Shown one piece after another: positions 6,215 to 7,358 of a DNA stretch of 7,358 nucleotides. Source of the stretch: Cyanobacteria bacterium UBA11370 (GTDB lineage: Bacteria; Cyanobacteriota; Cyanobacteriia; Cyanobacteriales; Coleofasciculaceae); contig DNGI01000254.1 of NCBI GenBank assembly GCA_003486645.1, positions 1,819 to 9,176 on the forward strand, given 5' to 3'. Position 1 is the first letter of the stretch. Each line of letters begins with the position of its first letter. A model generated the notes under the pieces. The model was not told the origin of the DNA. It did no database searches and saw only the letters and a program-made list of their open reading frames with translations. Made by a program: the position numbers and the translations under genes.

Positions 6215-6257
6215 CTGAGATCTTGCAGCATTCTCAATTACCCATTTGACCCCTCCC

Positions 6258-6339
6258 CCAACCCCTCTCCTCTTAGGGGAGGGGAGCTTTGATTTCCGGC
6301 TCCCCCTTCCCTTGCAGGGAAGGGGGCTGGGGGGTTAGG
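6258..6339. repeat. Compound palindromic repeat with two GC-rich hairpins
   Basis: Hairpin one: CCCCTCTCC (6262-6270) with GGGGAGGGG (6276-6284), 9 pairs including one G-T, 5-nt loop. Hairpin two: CCCCCTTCCC (6302-6311) with GGGAAGGGGG (6317-6326), 10 perfect pairs, 5-nt loop. An outer pairing of AACCCC (6260-6265) with GGGGTT (6331-6336) could enclose the second hairpin but competes with the first. From memory, C/G-run palindromes of this kind recur between genes in filamentous cyanobacteria; it may also attenuate read-through from menG. Confidence 0.7.
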
Positions 6340-6373
6340 TTTTCCGGTTTATTGACAATAGTGCAAGATGTGA

Positions 6374-6394
6374 GGAGTAAGGAACAAGGGAATC
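6374..6394. repeat. Degenerate heptamer tract starting GGAGTAA
   Basis: GGAGTAA (6374-6380), GGAACAA (6381-6387) and GGGAATC (6388-6394) follow a 7-nt period with decaying identity. The first unit is identical to two units of the tract at 6187-6214. Confidence 0.4.
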
Positions 6395-6426
6395 AACTTC
6401 TTGCCAAAGTGCTTCCTTCCGAAAGT

Positions 6427-6484
6427 AGGGGAAAGGTTAAAGGTTAAAGGAAAAAGGCTTTTCAAAACCTTTACCCCTTCCCCC
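6427..6484. repeat. AAAGGTT tandem repeat with imperfect inverted arm
   Basis: AAAGGTT is repeated head-to-tail at 6432-6438 and 6439-6445, with a partial third copy to 6450. The stretch 6427-6443 can also pair with 6468-6484 (pyrimidine-rich) at 14 of 17 positions, so the element is both a tandem heptamer and a long hairpin. Confidence 0.6.
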
Positions 6485-6583
6485 TTTCCCTTTTCCCTCC
6501 CTTTATGCAAGAGGTCTAATGTTCTGCATGAATTCCTCTACGTCACACGTTTTCCTCTCTCCGCGTCTTCTTTCTCCTAATTC

Positions 6584-7291
6584 CTATTTTAAAGCTTTGG
6601 TTAAAACTAAGACTCCCATCATCCCAGCAGCAATTCGATAGTGAACGGTACTTGTAAATCCGGCATTACGAGCTAATTCTACCTGCTGTTGTCCCGTTGG
6701 AAACCGTTCTAAGCTGGGAGCAATGTAGGCATATTCTGCTGTTAAGCCAAAGGCGGTGGCACGAGGAACGACAATCGTATCTAGATACCATTGCTGAAAT
6801 GCCAGTACCCACTCCTGAGTCGGACGATGAAAGTCTAAGATGGCGGCTTTAGCGCCTGGCTTGAGTACACGGTATAATTCCCTCAAACATTGGGGAATAT
6901 CCGTTACATTTCGCAAGCCATAACCCATGGTAGCAGCATTAAAATAATTGTCTTCAAAGGGTAAATTCAGAGCATCTGCTTCAACCCAGTTAATACTCAG
7001 AGGAAAAGGTTGAGTTTTAGCTCGTTGTTGAGCGATCGCTAATTGAGCAGCTGAAAAGTCTACACCATAAACTTTACCTGTTCTTCCCACCTCTCGTGCC
7101 AGTAATTGTGCTAAATCCCCACTGCCACAACAGACATCCAAACACGTATCACCGGGATGAGCTTCACTCCATTTTACAGTCATTCGCTTCCAAATCCGGT
7201 GCATTCCTAAACTTAACCCATTGTTTAGCTGGTCGTAAACTGGAGCAATACGATCAAATAAATCCCGAATTTCTGATGCAGATGAGTTCAT
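6584..7291 (-). CDS. menG: Demethylnaphthoquinone methyltransferase (MenG/UbiE family)
   Basis: A SAM-dependent C-methyltransferase that in cyanobacteria methylates 2-phytyl-1,4-naphthoquinol, the last step of phylloquinone (or menaquinone) synthesis, supplying the A1 acceptor of photosystem I. From the chosen start the protein has 235 residues. It opens with EIRDLFDRIAPVYDQLN (7-23), a family hallmark. The SAM motif LDVCCGSGDLA lies at 51-61, acidic GVDFS at 76-80, EADALNLPFEDNYFN at 104-118, and GYGLRNV, typical of UbiE/MenG, at 123-129; RVLKPGAKAAILDF follows at 141-154. The frame stays open to a TTG at 7336, but the ATG at 7291 gives the usual family length and N-terminus, and the extra 15 residues are not family-like. 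No Shine-Dalgarno precedes it. UbiE from ubiquinone-making bacteria is the related alternative; the cyanobacterial context favours MenG. Confidence 0.92.
   Translation of the reverse strand: MNSSASEIRDLFDRIAPVYDQLNNGLSLGMHRIWKRMTVKWSEAHPGDTCLDVCCGSGDLAQLLAREVGRTGKVYGVDFSAAQLAIAQQRAKTQPFPLSINWVEADALNLPFEDNYFNAATMGYGLRNVTDIPQCLRELYRVLKPGAKAAILDFHRPTQEWVLAFQQWYLDTIVVPRATAFGLTAEYAYIAPSLERFPTGQQQVELARNAGFTSTVHYRIAAGMMGVLVLTKALK
7032..7039. other. HIP1 octamer
   Basis: Perfect GCGATCGC inside the menG coding region. Confidence 0.9.
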
Positions 7292-7301
7292 ACAATTATG
7301 A

Positions 7302-7307
7302 ATTATA
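7302..7307 (-). promoter_or_regulatory. Consensus -10 box TATAAT just upstream of menG
   Basis: A perfect TATAAT reads on the minus strand at 7307-7302, 10 nt before the ATG at 7291. No good -35 lies 16-18 nt upstream (hexamers there read TTAAGT, ATTAAG or CATTAA). If used, transcription would start near 7295 and leave an almost leaderless message, consistent with the missing Shine-Dalgarno. It could also be a chance match in AT-rich DNA. Confidence 0.35.
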
Positions 7308-7340
7308 GGTTCTACAGATACAAACTTAATGTTCAATCGC

Positions 7341-7358
7341 TAATGGCTAATGGCTAAT
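7341..7358. repeat. TAATGGC heptamer tandem repeat running off the window
   Basis: TAATGGC occurs at 7341-7347 and 7348-7354, with a third copy beginning at 7355 and cut by the window end. It lies about 50 nt upstream of menG. The 7-nt period matches the other tandem tracts in this window. Confidence 0.6.

Larger units (their letters stand above)
6168..6583. other. 416-nt gene-free, repeat-rich intergenic region
   Basis: Separates two minus-strand genes. It holds no credible reading frame. Purine- and pyrimidine-rich repeats fill most of it: two heptamer-period tracts, a double hairpin of C/G runs, and an AAAGGTT tandem with a partly complementary downstream arm. Any promoter for the DUF445 gene must lie here, but I see no convincing -35/-10 pair. 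The size and mixture suggest layered repeat insertions. Confidence 0.7.

Noticed and set aside
6187..6484. CRISPR array suggested by clustered repeats
   Set aside because: Units are 7 nt and directly adjacent, without 30-40 nt spacers or a conserved repeat of CRISPR length.
7096..7308. Plus-strand open frame of 70 codons
   Set aside because: Antisense to menG and its promoter region, with no family features.
7292..7336. N-terminal extension of menG from a TTG at 7336
   Set aside because: The extra 15 residues do not resemble the family; the ATG at 7291 gives the usual N-terminus and length.

Overview
The window looks like chromosomal DNA of a cyanobacterium, probably a filamentous, repeat-rich one. 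Three perfect copies of the HIP1 octamer GCGATCGC (37-44, 5409-5416, 7032-7039) occur in 7.4 kb. The gene content is typical of the phylum: a type II NAD(P)H dehydrogenase, a DUF4079 membrane protein, a DUF445 membrane protein and a MenG/UbiE-type quinone methyltransferase. The intergenic regions carry palindromes and heptanucleotide repeats of the sort common in cyanobacterial genomes. I see no phage, plasmid, CRISPR, tRNA or rRNA signal and no transposase.

Layout. 25-1380 (minus) encodes an NDH-2 flavoprotein. It is divergent from a DUF4079 membrane protein gene at 1559-2221 (plus). The 178-nt gap between them contains an exact NtcA-activated promoter architecture facing the NDH-2 gene, plus three perfect palindromes. 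A 511-nt non-coding stretch (2222-2732) holds a stem-loop just after the DUF4079 gene, a degenerate dispersed palindromic repeat, and a run of nested inverted repeats that could be a structured leader. It precedes a complete GT4 glycosyltransferase gene (2733-3803), which ends in an intrinsic terminator. A second gene, 4003-4860, keeps only the N-terminal half of a different GT4-type glycosyltransferase. A 15-bp perfect hairpin separates it from the convergent DUF445 gene (4938-6167, minus, TTG start). Then come 416 nt of repeats without a gene (6168-6583), and menG (6584-7291, minus), whose upstream edge runs into another heptamer repeat at the end of the window.

How the genes relate. The spacing, the strand switches and a terminator between the two glycosyltransferase genes argue for independent transcription units rather than one operon. 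The NDH-2 (electron entry into the quinone pool) and MenG (last step of phylloquinone synthesis) both concern quinones, and one cyanobacterial NDH-2 paralogue is known to act just before MenG. This copy looks more like a respiratory-type NDH-2. The two glycosyltransferase genes may share a sugar or exopolysaccharide role, but nothing in the window fixes their substrates.

Most worth a second look: the NtcA-type promoter upstream of the NDH-2 gene; the half-glycosyltransferase, which appears to join the N-terminal Rossmann domain directly to the family's C-terminal helix; and the density of heptamer-period tracts around the DUF445 and menG genes. I did not find convincing evidence of an entirely new multi-gene system.
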